A stretch of 40,728 nt of DNA from Myxococcales bacterium (GCA_025351875.1 JANXVA010000803.1:1-40728), one strand, 5' to 3'; positions 23,303 through 31,833 are shown, counted from the first letter of the stretch. Notes: generated by a model not told the origin, from the sequence alone. Translations and numbers: made by a program.

Positions 23303-25780
23303 CTAAGGAGGATCGACGCTGCGGCGGATGGGCGCCCTCAGAAGCGCGACCTCCTCGCGGCCCTGCGCGGTGTAGAGCTTCGCGAGGAAGGCGAGGCACG
23401 CGATGGCGCCATGCTCGTCCTCCGCGTGCCTGGCGCGCGCGAGCGCGTCCATGCCCTCGAGCAGGGCCTCCTGCGGACGACCCGCTACCGAGAGCGCGAC
23501 GCCCAGCGCGAGCGACGTCTGGCAACGCTGCTTGTGGTCCGACGGGTCGAGCGAGGAGCGCGTGCGGCGCAGCACGCGCAGCGCATCGCCGATGTCGCCG
23601 CGCCCGAGGCGAGAGAGCGCGCGAAGGCGCTCCGTGAACATGGGACTCTCGCCGGCCGCCGTGAGACCGTCGACCCATCGCTCGAGCGCAGCGTTGTCGG
23701 CGCTGAGCAAGGCCTCCTTGGCGAGCTCACCGAGCCTCACCGCGATGTTCGCGCCGGAGGACGCAACGGGCGGCGCGTCGTCGTCGGCGTCGGCGACGTC
23801 GGGCAGCATCGGGCTCGCGTCCGACTGTGCCTTCGGCGGCAGATCGATCCTCGCGATCGTCGGCGGCTCCGAGTCGTGAGAGGTATCGACCTCGAACGGG
23901 GCGAGCTCCTCGGATTCGCTCGGCGTGGGTGCCGGCAGGAGCGAGCTGAAGTGCGGTGCTCGCGGCACCGGCGGGATCGAGCGCGGAGGCGCGTTGCTCG
24001 GGGCTCGCTCGAGCGCATTGGCGAGGAGCTCGAGCGCAGCCTCCTCGCACGACGGATCGGCGCGACGCGCGAAGGCGATGAGCTGGGTCGTGCTCGCCTC
24101 GAGCCGTGCTGCCGCCGTCGCGCGCGCCGCCGCGATGAGGATGCGCGCAGCCGCCGGCCCGTCGCCCACCTGGGTAGCGTGCCACCCGGCCTCGACGCGC
24201 CCGAACACGCCCTCCTGCTTCTGGATCACGTCGGCGGAGGCCCGATGGATCGGCCTTCGCGTCTCGCCATCGAGCAGAACGGCGAGCGCTTCGCGATGGG
24301 TACGAGAAGGCAGCGCGACCCAGTCCTCCTGGGTATCGACGAGCCAGCGCCCGCGCATGAGCTCCTCGAGGACGGCCTCGACGGCGATGCGCTCACCCGC
24401 GCGCTCGAGGATCTTGGCGAGGCGCGTGACCTTCGCTTCCCCGCCGAGCAGCGCAATGAGGCAGAGGACGAGTTGAGACGCCCGACTCTCGCCGCGTGCG
24501 CGCACGGAGATCCAGTCGGAGGCGGCACGGACCTTTCCGCGCCCCGACGTGCGCGATCGAGGCGAGGCCTTGGCGCCGGACCCCTGCCCCCATCGGAGGT
24601 CACCCGAGACGATGCCGTACGCGACGGACTCCACCACACCGAGCGGCACGTTGGCGGCGAGCCGCGCCCAACGGCGACGCGCAACCGCGTCGAGCGCGTC
24701 GCTCGTGCAACCTGCTGCGATCTGCTGAGCGTCGTCGTGATTGAGTGGGGCGATCTCGATCTCGCTCGTGCGCGTGAGCGCGGCGAGGACCGACGGCAGG
24801 CCGCCCGTCGCGTCGAGACGAGCGACGATGCCGAACGTAGCTTTCACGTCCTCTGCCGCGCGAACACAGGCCTCGAGCGTCGCGGGGTCGATGTGCTTGG
24901 CGTCATCGAGGAGGAGCAGGCCGGGAGTCTGCCCATCGGTCTTCGGCCAGAGGAAAGCCGTGACGAGGCGAGCGGCCATGTCGAGCGACACGCCTTCACC
25001 CGCCAGGAGCGCTTCGAGAGGCCCGGTCAGCTCGAGCAGCAGGGGGCTGAGCTCGCGCGTCGTGGACCGGGCGAGCGCACGACGAAGCGCGCCGAGAGGC
25101 TCGTAGGACGAACCGGCGGGAAGCACGACCAGCGCCCGCGACGCACGTGCCGCGAGCTCGGCGAGATAGCGCGAACCCCCGGTGCCGGGGTCGGCGCGGA
25201 GAATGAGCAGCGAGCCGGCGTCGACGCCCGTTGGCGCAGGCGGAGCACCGACGAGCGGCGCCACGCGCATCTGCGAGAGATGCTCGACGGCCTGGCGCCT
25301 CCACGGAACGACGGTGTCGAGGCGCGCTCCGCGCACGCGCATCGAGCCGTCGCGAGCCACGCGGTGTCCCTCGGTGAGCAGCTCGCCGGAGCGAAGCGCC
25401 TTCACGCAGGGCGCGAGGAGGACCTCACCGGGACGAGCGACGCCCGCCAAGAGCGACGCGGCGACGAGCGGCGGTCCCCACGCGAGATCACCACGCGCCG
25501 CATCGACGAGGCGCGTGAGGTCGCCCTGCGCGACCCCGACACACCAGGCGACCTCTCCGTCGACGGTGTCCTCGCCGCGAACCGTCGCGATGCCGATCGC
25601 TTGTGGCAACTTCGCTTCGTCGAAGGCAAACGAGACGCGGTTACCGTCCCACGCGACCATGACTGCGCCATGGAGGCGGACCCTCGACTCCAGCGCCCGC
25701 GCGCGCTCGAGGAAGCTACGGCCCGTCGTTCCCGGCGCGGCGCCGGGCTCTCGGAAGCTGATGACGATCCGGTCTTCCAC
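23303..25780 (-). CDS. Large STAND-like ATPase / signalling protein with TPR-like tail
   Basis: 825 residues. The N-terminal 170 residues (VRLHGAVMVAWDGNRVSFAFDE...) resemble the class III nucleotide-cyclase-homology domains that precede AAA modules in adenylate-cyclase-type regulators, but metal-binding aspartates are not evident. A P-loop-like RADPGTGGSRYLAEL (about 211-225) lacks the Lys of a normal Walker A; Walker B is LLLLDDAKHIDP. A winged-helix-like stretch, a long acidic linker and TPR-like helices at the C-terminus follow (LRALSRLGRGDIGDALRVLRRTR, SLALGVALSVAGRPQEALLEGMDAL). GTG start, 15 bases after the PspA stop, so the two are probably co-transcribed. Likely a regulatory scaffold; ATPase activity is doubtful. 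Confidence 0.65.
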   Translation of the reverse strand: MEDRIVISFREPGAAPGTTGRSFLERARALESRVRLHGAVMVAWDGNRVSFAFDEAKLPQAIGIATVRGEDTVDGEVAWCVGVAQGDLTRLVDAARGDLAWGPPLVAASLLAGVARPGEVLLAPCVKALRSGELLTEGHRVARDGSMRVRGARLDTVVPWRRQAVEHLSQMRVAPLVGAPPAPTGVDAGSLLILRADPGTGGSRYLAELAARASRALVVLPAGSSYEPLGALRRALARSTTRELSPLLLELTGPLEALLAGEGVSLDMAARLVTAFLWPKTDGQTPGLLLLDDAKHIDPATLEACVRAAEDVKATFGIVARLDATGGLPSVLAALTRTSEIEIAPLNHDDAQQIAAGCTSDALDAVARRRWARLAANVPLGVVESVAYGIVSGDLRWGQGSGAKASPRSRTSGRGKVRAASDWISVRARGESRASQLVLCLIALLGGEAKVTRLAKILERAGERIAVEAVLEELMRGRWLVDTQEDWVALPSRTHREALAVLLDGETRRPIHRASADVIQKQEGVFGRVEAGWHATQVGDGPAAARILIAAARATAAARLEASTTQLIAFARRADPSCEEAALELLANALERAPSNAPPRSIPPVPRAPHFSSLLPAPTPSESEELAPFEVDTSHDSEPPTIARIDLPPKAQSDASPMLPDVADADDDAPPVASSGANIAVRLGELAKEALLSADNAALERWVDGLTAAGESPMFTERLRALSRLGRGDIGDALRVLRRTRSSLDPSDHKQRCQTSLALGVALSVAGRPQEALLEGMDALARARHAEDEHGAIACLAFLAKLYTAQGREEVALLRAPIRRSVDPP

Positions 25781-25795
25781 GCGTAGTTGGTGAGC

Positions 25796-26515
25796 CTAGA
25801 CGCGAATGCGCTTCTTCAGCGCGGCGAGCTCGTCGTCGATCTCGGCGTCCTTCTTGGTCCCGCCGCCCCCTGCGCTGCCGCTCCCACCTCGCTCGAGATC
25901 GCGGAACTTCGCTTCGAGATCCTTCTCGGCCGGCCCCGTTCCGAGCGCATCCTCGACCTCGGCCATCGCGAGGCCTTCCTGCTCACGGCCTTCGATCTTC
26001 TCCTCCATCTTGCGGAAGTTGTCGAACGCGTTCGAGCCGCCGCGAGCGCCGAGCCCCTCGGAGCCGCCGCCGGCGCGTGCCTGCTGGGCGCGCGCCGCGA
26101 TCGTGCCCTTGCGCAGCTTCAGCTCGTCGAGCTTCTGCTCCATGCGCTCGAGCTCCTCCTTCATCTTGAGGGCGACGTCGCGCTGGTCGGCACGCGCCTT
26201 CTCGACGTTCTCGTACTCGCTCTCGGTACGCTTCTTCTGCTTGAGGGCCTCGCGAGCCAGCGGCTCGTCCTCACTCTTCAGGGCGAGCTCGGCGCGCTTC
26301 TCCCACTTGTCGACCTCGGACTTGAGGTCCTCGGCCTTCTTCTTCAGCTGCTTTTCGGCGGCGACCGCAGCGATGACGTCCTGACGGCCGGACTTGAGCT
26401 GCTCGGCCATCTCCTCGAGGTTCAGCTCGAGCAGCTTCTTGTCGTCTTCAGCCTTGTCGAGCATCGAGTTGACGTTGCTCGAGATGACCTTGCCCATGCG
26501 GTCGAAGATGCCCAT
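25796..26515 (-). CDS. pspA: PspA/IM30-family membrane-stress protein
   Basis: 239 residues, almost entirely helical. It begins MGIFDRMGKVISSNVNSMLDKAED, matching the amphipathic first helix and first core helix of PspA/Vipp1, then long coiled coils (about 28-150) and a Gly/Ala/Ser linker before a final helix (DAEIDDELAALKKRIR). PspA-type ESCRT-III-like proteins bind stressed inner membranes. Gly-rich segments (RAGGGSEGLGARGGSN, GGSGSAGGGG) are longer than in E. coli PspA. First gene of the minus-strand pair with the ATPase; no pspF/BC homologues are seen. Divergent from the small zinc-ribbon gene with 93 bases between the starts. Confidence 0.85.
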   Translation of the reverse strand: MGIFDRMGKVISSNVNSMLDKAEDDKKLLELNLEEMAEQLKSGRQDVIAAVAAEKQLKKKAEDLKSEVDKWEKRAELALKSEDEPLAREALKQKKRTESEYENVEKARADQRDVALKMKEELERMEQKLDELKLRKGTIAARAQQARAGGGSEGLGARGGSNAFDNFRKMEEKIEGREQEGLAMAEVEDALGTGPAEKDLEAKFRDLERGGSGSAGGGGTKKDAEIDDELAALKKRIRV

Positions 26516-26608
26516 CGCCCTGTATGATAGGGTCGCCGTCGACGCTTCGCCCGGGAAAAAGACCTCCCGTCTTGCTCCCGAAAACCAGGAATAACCAGGA
26601 GATTTGCC

Positions 26609-26785
26609 ATGCCCACCTGCAAGGAATGCGAGAACGAGGCGGACAAGCTCGTGTCCATCAAGGTCGAGGGCAAGGCGAAGAAGATGTGCGAGGACTGCGC
26701 GGACCGCGTGCGAGAGACCGCCGAGATCGCCGAAGCGAGCGAGTCCGTCATGCAGAACATGATGGGCTTCAAGGGCAGGCGCTAG
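26609..26785 (+). CDS. Small C4 zinc-ribbon protein (58 residues)
   Basis: Begins MPTCKECENEADKLVSI with Cys4/Cys7 and, 19 residues on, CEDC (Cys27/Cys30), a compact four-cysteine metal site; the rest is a helix ending in MQNMMGFKGRR. An AGGAG Shine-Dalgarno 7 bases before the ATG and the codon usage support it as real. Small cytosolic zinc-ribbon proteins of this sort may bind nucleic acid or protein; function unknown. It is divergent from pspA and may share a control region with it. Confidence 0.8.
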   Translation: MPTCKECENEADKLVSIKVEGKAKKMCEDCADRVRETAEIAEASESVMQNMMGFKGRR

Positions 26786-26797
26786 AGCGAGGCGCGC

Positions 26798-26814
26798 GAC
26801 TCCGCAGCGGAGTC
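26798..26814 (+). terminator. Palindromic hairpin after the zinc-ribbon gene
   Basis: GACTCCGCAGCGGAGTC is a perfect 8+1+8 palindrome 12 bases past the stop, followed by TTGCTCCTCGTCT. The T-tail is weak, so termination may be partial. Confidence 0.4.
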
Positions 26815-26858
26815 TTGCTCCTCGTCTAGCTCTTACCCTTCTGGGCTCCGACCCCCGC

Positions 26859-26926
26859 CGCTTCGCGTCGGGCCCCCCTGGTTTCGCCTTCGGCGACCGG
26901 CGTGCTGCGCACGCCGACGCGATGCG
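26859..26926. other. Y-shaped (three-way) fold, candidate structured RNA
   Basis: An outer stem of about 11 positions with one mismatch (CCGCTTCGCGTC with GACGCGATGCG) encloses two hairpins: CGCC-TTCG-GCG, a UUCG tetraloop, and GGCGTGC-TGC-GCACGCC. Strand and expression are unknown. Similar in layout, not sequence, to the fold near 28.06 kb. Confidence 0.4.
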
Positions 26927-27162
26927 ACGGATCGTCGACAGCGAATCGGTTGGCCTCGGCCCGAAGCGGGCCGCGTGTACGGTTCGTTCGCTCCAGACCT
27001 TCCCTCTTCTTCGAGCGATTCTTTTTCACGAAATCGCTGACACTGCGGGTGAATGGACGCGCGTGGCGCAGCGTCTACTCGGGCGCTCGGGCTTGGCCTT
27101 CGATGCCGCCCGGGTGCAACACGCGACCTCGCTTCGAGGCCGCAACTCGGAGGTTTTTGACC

Positions 27163-27918
27163 ATGCGCTTCGCTCTCATCGCTTGCGGGGTTTCGTTTCT
27201 CGGTCTCGGCCTCGCCACCGCGTGCTCGTCTCCGACGATCCACACGATCGACCTCACCGAGGGTGACGGAGGGCCCGCGACATCCACGAACCCGACCGAC
27301 CCGAAGCCGGGCTCGAGCGGCTCGAGCGGGACGAGCGGCTCGAGCGGGACGAGCGGAGCCACGGGCAACACGACGTGCGACAAGATCTGCGCGGCCGCTG
27401 CCAGCGCGAAGTGCTCGAAGCAGTCGACGTGCGTAGCCGACTGCGAGGCCGACGCCGCGAAGATCCCCGCGGGCTGCAAGACCGAGGGCGACGCCATCCA
27501 AGCCTGCGCGGCGAAGGCCACGTCGTTCAAGTGCAGCAGCACGGGCAAGCCCACCGTCGCGAGCGGCTGCGATGCCGAGGGCCAGGCGCTTCTCAAGTGC
27601 CTCACGAGCGGCGGCTCCAGCGGCTCCAGCGGAAGCTCCGGCTCCAGCGGAAGCTCCGGCTCCAGCGGTGGCAACTGCGGCAACCTTCAGTCCGGCATCG
27701 CTGCATGTGACACGTGTCAGGCGTCGAAGTGCTGCGCCGAGGGCGCCGCGTGCACGAACAACGCGGCGTGCGGCGACATCATCACCTGCCTCACCACGAA
27801 CAACTGCACGACGCAGGCTTGCTACACCTCATGCGAGAACGCCCACCCTGCGGGCAAGGCAGCAGAGCAGGCATTCTTCACCTGCCTCTCGACCCAGTGC
27901 AGCGCCGCCTGCCAGTGA
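27163..27918 (+). CDS. Cysteine-rich lipoprotein with Ser-Gly linkers
   Basis: 251 residues. GGAGG 9 bases before the ATG fixes the start. Lipobox ATA-Cys21. Two Cys-rich domains, each after a Gly/Ser linker: GSSGSSGTSGSSGTSG (about 47-65) then CDKICAAAASAKCSKQSTCVADC..., and a longer GSSGSSGSSG linker (about 149-170) then CGNLQSGIAACDTCQASKCCAEGAAC...CYTSCE...CLSTQCSAACQ to the end. The second linker and its DNA are nearly perfect tandem repeats. The domain type with paired CxxC and CC is common in myxobacterial surface proteins; the function is unknown. It stands alone and converges on lpdA. Confidence 0.75.
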   Translation: MRFALIACGVSFLGLGLATACSSPTIHTIDLTEGDGGPATSTNPTDPKPGSSGSSGTSGSSGTSGATGNTTCDKICAAAASAKCSKQSTCVADCEADAAKIPAGCKTEGDAIQACAAKATSFKCSSTGKPTVASGCDAEGQALLKCLTSGGSSGSSGSSGSSGSSGSSGGNCGNLQSGIAACDTCQASKCCAEGAACTNNAACGDIITCLTTNNCTTQACYTSCENAHPAGKAAEQAFFTCLSTQCSAACQ

Positions 27919-28033
27919 CCTGATCCGCTCAGGCACAGGTCACGGCACAGCCGTCGCGGTCGTGGGAGAGGTCGCGGTGGACGATGCCGCGATGAGTCGC
28001 CACGTGGCCAGCCGCCAGTCTCGCCCCAACCCA

Positions 28034-28085
28034 GGGGTGAAATCGGCGCCGCAGCGGCGCCGTTCGCCAAACGGCGAATCACCCC
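28034..28085. terminator. Y-shaped double hairpin between convergent genes
   Basis: Outer 7-bp stem GGGGTGA/TCACCCC encloses a perfect GGCGCCGC-A-GCGGCGCC hairpin and TTCGCC-AAAC-GGCGAA; an alternative CGCCGTT/AACGGCG pairing competes with the latter. It lies between a plus-strand lipoprotein and minus-strand lpdA, so a bidirectional transcription stop is the simplest reading, though no T-tract is present on either side. Confidence 0.4.
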
Positions 28086-28109
28086 GGACAGGTCACGCCC
28101 CGGGGAGGC

Positions 28110-29579
28110 TCACGAAGTGAGGGGCGGAGCCCCACGATTGAGAATGTGGATGGCGTGACCGAGGCCGCTCATCGCGGCCTCCATCATGCCTTCGCCAAGC
28201 GTGGGGTGAGGGTGGATGGTCATCCCGAGATCCTCGAGGAACGCGTGCATCTCGAGCGCGAGCGCACCTTCGCTGATGAGGTCGCTCGCCTCGGGGCCCA
28301 CGATGTGAACGCCGAGCAGCTCGTTGGTCTTCTTGTCGGCGACGACCTTGAAGAAGCCCTCGGTCTCGTTCACCGCCATCGCGCGGCCGAGCGCGGCGAA
28401 CGGGAATTTCCCGACGCGCACCTCGATCCCGCGCTCCTTGGCCTGCGCCTCCGTGAGGCCGGCGGTGGCGATCTCCGGATCGGTGAAGATCGCGGCAGGG
28501 ATCGAGACCCAGTCCTTCGCGGCCTTGTGCCCCGCGATGACCTCGGCGACGACCTCGCCCTCCTTGCTGGCCTTGTGCGCGAGCATCGGCATGCCGCTCA
28601 CGTCCCCGATGGCGTAGATGCCATCGACGTTCGTGCGACCGACGATGTCGGCGGGGACGAAGCCGCGCTCGACCTTCACGCCGATCTCCTCGAGGCCGAG
28701 CCCACCGCCGTTGGGGCGCATGCCGACCGCAACGAGGACGACGTCGGTGACGATCGTGTCGAACTTCCCGCCGCCGGCTTGTCCTGTCCCCACGGAGACG
28801 TGGGGTCCCATCTCGACCTTGACCGCGAGCGAGCCGTCGGCGTTCTTCTCGTAGCCCTTGGCCATCGCGTTCTTGATGACCTTGGCGCCGTTCTTCACGA
28901 GCTTCTTCTCGACGACCGCCGTGCACTCCGGGTCGACGCCGGGGAGGAGCGAGCCCGTGGCCTCGACGACCGTGAGGTCGGAGCCGAGCTTCTGGTAGAC
29001 CATGCCGAGCTCGAGGCCGATGACTCCGCCGCCGATGACGAGCAGGCGCTTCGGAACCTCGCGCAGGCTGACGGCCTCACGCGCGCCGATGACCTGCTTG
29101 CCGTCGAACTTGAACGTCGGGATCTCGATGGTCGACGAGCCGGTGGCGATGACGATGGCCTTGGTGGCCGTGATGGTCTCGACCGCGCCCTCCGCGTTCT
29201 TGACCTCGACGGTGCGCGGGCCAGTGACGCGGGCGTTGCCCATCACGAGCTCGACGCCGTTGCCCTTGAACAGACCGCGGACGCCGCCGGTGAGCTTCTT
29301 GACGATGCCCGCCTTCCAGTCCTGCATCTTGTTCGAGTCGACCTCGAGGCCCTTGGACATGATGCCCATCGTGGCGCCGTGGTCCTTCACCTTCTCGTAG
29401 GTGTGGCTGGCCGCGATGAGGGCCTTCGACGGGACGCAACCCCAGTTGAGGCACACGCCGCCGACCTCTTCCTTCTCGACGCAGATGACCTTCTGCTTGA
29501 GCTGACCGAGTCGGATCGAACAGACGTATCCGCCAGGTCCGCCACCGATCACGACCACATCGCAGGTTCGATTTGCCAT
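28110..29579 (-). CDS. lpdA: Dihydrolipoyl dehydrogenase (E3)
   Basis: 489 residues. FAD motif VVVIGGGPGGYVCSIRLGQL (8-27), redox disulfide GGVCLNWGCVPSK (Cys43, Cys48), NAD motif VIGGGVIGLELGMVY, second FAD motif IYAIGDVSG, and the C-terminal active-site HPHPTLGE. It reoxidises lipoyl groups of 2-oxoacid dehydrogenase or glycine-cleavage complexes, making NADH. It is 68 bases downstream of the E1 alpha gene on the same strand; no E2 or lipoyl-domain gene is nearby. The end is slightly extended (HIPNRGAPP-type tail) relative to common E3 proteins. Confidence 0.93.
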   Translation of the reverse strand: MANRTCDVVVIGGGPGGYVCSIRLGQLKQKVICVEKEEVGGVCLNWGCVPSKALIAASHTYEKVKDHGATMGIMSKGLEVDSNKMQDWKAGIVKKLTGGVRGLFKGNGVELVMGNARVTGPRTVEVKNAEGAVETITATKAIVIATGSSTIEIPTFKFDGKQVIGAREAVSLREVPKRLLVIGGGVIGLELGMVYQKLGSDLTVVEATGSLLPGVDPECTAVVEKKLVKNGAKVIKNAMAKGYEKNADGSLAVKVEMGPHVSVGTGQAGGGKFDTIVTDVVLVAVGMRPNGGGLGLEEIGVKVERGFVPADIVGRTNVDGIYAIGDVSGMPMLAHKASKEGEVVAEVIAGHKAAKDWVSIPAAIFTDPEIATAGLTEAQAKERGIEVRVGKFPFAALGRAMAVNETEGFFKVVADKKTNELLGVHIVGPEASDLISEGALALEMHAFLEDLGMTIHPHPTLGEGMMEAAMSGLGHAIHILNRGAPPLTS

Positions 29580-29647
29580 GGTTCTTCTACGTCCTTGGGG
29601 CCGATTTACCCGAACGTGAAGTCCGAAGCGAGCGCGAACGCCCGCGG

Positions 29648-30775
29648 CTACCCGTGCGACGGGGCCGGAGGCATCCTCATGAGCTCGGCCCGCTCGTCCC
29701 GGAGGTGCTGCGGGAGCTCGGCATAGACGTCATCGAAGAGCGATTCGCGCGCCGGGGCCCCCATGGCCTCGACCTCGTTGACGGCCACGCCGATCTCGGC
29801 GGCGAGCTCCTCGTCGAGCGCCGCCTCGTGCGCATCATCGACGAGCCCGAGCAAGCGGAGGTGCTTCGCGAGGCGGTCGACCGGGTCCTTCTTCTTCCAC
29901 GCCTCGACCTCGGCATCGGCGCGGTAGCGCGTCGGGTCGTCGCTCGTCGAGTGCGCCCCGATGCGGTAGGTGAGCGCCTCGACGAACGTGGGTCCCTCAC
30001 CTCTCCGCGCGCGGTCCGCCGCGTCGGTCAGGACCTTGTACATCGCAAGGAGATCGTTCCCGTCCACGCGGACGCTGCGCATCCCGTACGCGCGGCCCTT
30101 CACGGCGATCGTTCGCGCGGCGGTCTGCCTCGCGGTGGGAACGCTGATCGACCAGTGGTTGTTCTGGCAAACGAGCACCGCGGGAGCGTTGAACGTCGCC
30201 GCAAAGTGCATCGCGGTGTGAAAATCGGGCTGGCTGGTCGCGCCGTCGCCACAGAAGCCGAACGACACGCTCGGGTCCTTGCGCAGCTTCATCGCCATGG
30301 CCGTACCCACGGCCTGGGGGATCTGCGGGCCGATGCACGACGACCAGCTCACCTGGTGAACGCTCTTGCCGGACTGATGGCTCGGCATCTGCCGGCCCTT
30401 GGCGACATCACCCGAGTTGCCGAACACCTGGGCGATGAACTGACGGAGCGGGAAGCCGCGCACCAGCATCACGCTCTGCTCGCGGAGCGCCGGAAAGACC
30501 CAGTCGTCCTTCTTCGTGACGAGCCCGGTCGCGATCGGGACGGCCTCCTGACCGGTGCACGCACCGTAGAACCCGACGCGCCCCTGGCGCTGGAGGAGGA
30601 TCATGCGCGCGTCGAGGATACGAAGGCGACGCATGTGCCGGTAGGCCGAGAGGAGGATCTCGGCCGGCACCCCCGGATCGGTCTCGGGGTCGGCCGAGCC
30701 GTCCTCGCGGAGCACGGTGAAGAGTCCGACGTCGGGATCGGAGTCGCGCAGCGTGGCGTGAGGCTCGGTGATCAT
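29648..30775 (-). CDS. pdhA: Pyruvate/branched-chain 2-oxoacid dehydrogenase E1 alpha subunit
   Basis: 375 residues. Thiamine-diphosphate motif GDGATSQPDFHTAMHFAATFNAPAVLVCQNN (GDG 176-178, NN 205-206), substrate/phosphorylation-loop-like IGAHSTSDDPTRYR (about 273-286), and the AKGRQMPSH.S segment. SDDPTRYR and the following EAWKKKDPVDRL are closest to Gram-positive-type PdhA and BCKDH E1 alpha, not to AceE-type E1. The beta subunit and E2 are missing from this window, so the enzyme must be completed by genes elsewhere. ATG start; upstream is a palindromic repeat. Whether pyruvate or branched-chain 2-oxoacids are the substrate cannot be decided. Confidence 0.85.
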   Translation of the reverse strand: MITEPHATLRDSDPDVGLFTVLREDGSADPETDPGVPAEILLSAYRHMRRLRILDARMILLQRQGRVGFYGACTGQEAVPIATGLVTKKDDWVFPALREQSVMLVRGFPLRQFIAQVFGNSGDVAKGRQMPSHQSGKSVHQVSWSSCIGPQIPQAVGTAMAMKLRKDPSVSFGFCGDGATSQPDFHTAMHFAATFNAPAVLVCQNNHWSISVPTARQTAARTIAVKGRAYGMRSVRVDGNDLLAMYKVLTDAADRARRGEGPTFVEALTYRIGAHSTSDDPTRYRADAEVEAWKKKDPVDRLAKHLRLLGLVDDAHEAALDEELAAEIGVAVNEVEAMGAPARESLFDDVYAELPQHLRDERAELMRMPPAPSHG

Positions 30776-30786
30776 CCGCCGCGCAT

Positions 30787-30857
30787 CCTACGCGACCTTC
30801 GGGAGCGTGTGTCGTGTGACTCACACGACCTACGCGACCTTCGGGAGCGTGTGTCGT
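30787..30857. repeat. Dispersed palindromic element, copy B (one and a half tandem units)
   Basis: A 29-base unit beginning CCTACGCGACC occurs twice with a 42-base period; between the copies is the perfect palindrome GTCGTGTGACTCACACGAC. The same arrangement, in shorter form, precedes the FlhB-like gene at 21.3 kb. Here it lies between a lipoprotein stop and the E1 alpha start. Confidence 0.7.
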
Positions 30858-30870
30858 TCGGCGCGCGCAA

Positions 30871-31833
30871 TCACCCTCCGTCGAGCGAGCAGAGCGCGAA
30901 CCACGACGGCAGATCCTTGAAATTGGAGATGTCGCATTTCTCGCCGGCGGGACATCCGCCCTTGCCCGGCCCGCCCTCCTCGACGGATGCGTCGAACGGA
31001 CTCGTGGACCCCGGCAGCAGGCAGACGGTGTGGCACGTCCCGCCGCCGTCCGCGCCGCCGCCGAAGCAGATGAAGCCGTCGGCGCAGTCGTTTCCGAAGG
31101 TGCACGGCTGTCGGTTCGTCTTTCCGAAGGAGTCGACGCAGCTCGCGCTACCGACCTTGTCCTCGACGAGACACACCTGAGTGGCCGTGCAAGGCTCGAC
31201 CTTGAAGGGCTTGCACCGCTGGCGATAGGTGCAGACGTCGTGGAGCGCCGTGTTGGTGTCCGCGGCATACAGCGTGATGTCGCACGCTCCGGAGATCCCT
31301 TCCGGGTCGCTCTTCCCGCACGCCTGATCGTCGCCCTTGCAGCACGCGGGCGAGCATCGTCCCGTCGCCGTGGGCCCGCCGTCGACGCACGGTGTCCCGA
31401 CGCACGTGAGCCCGGGGAGGCAGGGATTGCCCCCCGGGTTGTTCGGGCAGCACCCGCGGCCGATCGGCAGCTGCTGGCTGCTCTCGACCTTGCGGCACTC
31501 GGTGCCGTTCGAAGCGCTGACCACGCACTCCTGCTGCGCGGGACAGTCCTGGAGGACGATGTCGCACGGGCCCTTCGCCGGCGAGCAGTTGCCGACCTTT
31601 CCCGCGTCGAGCGCGCTGTCCTGCGGGATGACGGGTGCGTCCTTCGCGGCGTCCGGGGCCCTGGTCTCCGTCGTCGCGTCGGCTCCTTCGGCATCCGGCG
31701 AGCTCGTGCTGCACGCGGCCATGCCGATCGCCGCGTTGGCGGCGAGGAACGCCGCGACGAGCACGATGCCCCGCCGCCGGAGTGAACGACGGAGAGAAGA
31801 GAAGCGACCTCGAGAGGTCTCGCGGCTGGCCAT
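30871..31833 (-). CDS. Cysteine-rich lipoprotein, EGF-like spacing
   Basis: 320 residues. A basic start (RRSLRRRG) and hydrophobic core end at GMAA-Cys41, then an Asp/Ala/Thr linker to about residue 80. The rest has about 25 cysteines in blocks such as CDIVLQDCPAQQECV, GCCPNNPGGNPCLPGLTCVGTPC, CTATQVCLVED and CTFGNDCADGFICFGGG, a spacing reminiscent of the Cys-rich tails in myxobacterial surface lipoproteins. No enzymatic motif is seen. It lies 39 bases downstream of a lipoprotein gene on the same strand and may be cotranscribed with it. Confidence 0.7.
   Translation of the reverse strand: MASRETSRGRFSSLRRSLRRRGIVLVAAFLAANAAIGMAACSTSSPDAEGADATTETRAPDAAKDAPVIPQDSALDAGKVGNCSPAKGPCDIVLQDCPAQQECVVSASNGTECRKVESSQQLPIGRGCCPNNPGGNPCLPGLTCVGTPCVDGGPTATGRCSPACCKGDDQACGKSDPEGISGACDITLYAADTNTALHDVCTYRQRCKPFKVEPCTATQVCLVEDKVGSASCVDSFGKTNRQPCTFGNDCADGFICFGGGADGGGTCHTVCLLPGSTSPFDASVEEGGPGKGGCPAGEKCDISNFKDLPSWFALCSLDGG

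Larger units (their letters stand above)
26786..27162. other. Gene-free 377-base region with several RNA-like folds
   Basis: No credible gene. Holds, in order, a short palindromic terminator, a Y-shaped fold, and a hairpin with 7-bp arms AGCGATT/AATCGCT (27014-27038) around a T-rich loop. The promoter of the downstream lipoprotein should be here; no clear hexamers were found. Confidence 0.5.

Noticed and set aside
23411-25786. 791-residue plus-strand frame
   Set aside because: Antisense to the ATPase gene, no recognisable motif; a codon-bias artefact.
27300-27672. Serine-glycine repeats as a possible CRISPR or mobile element
   Set aside because: Repeats are in frame, encode flexible GSSG linkers, and have no spacers.
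28146-29726. 526-residue plus-strand frame
   Set aside because: Antisense to the unmistakable lpdA gene.
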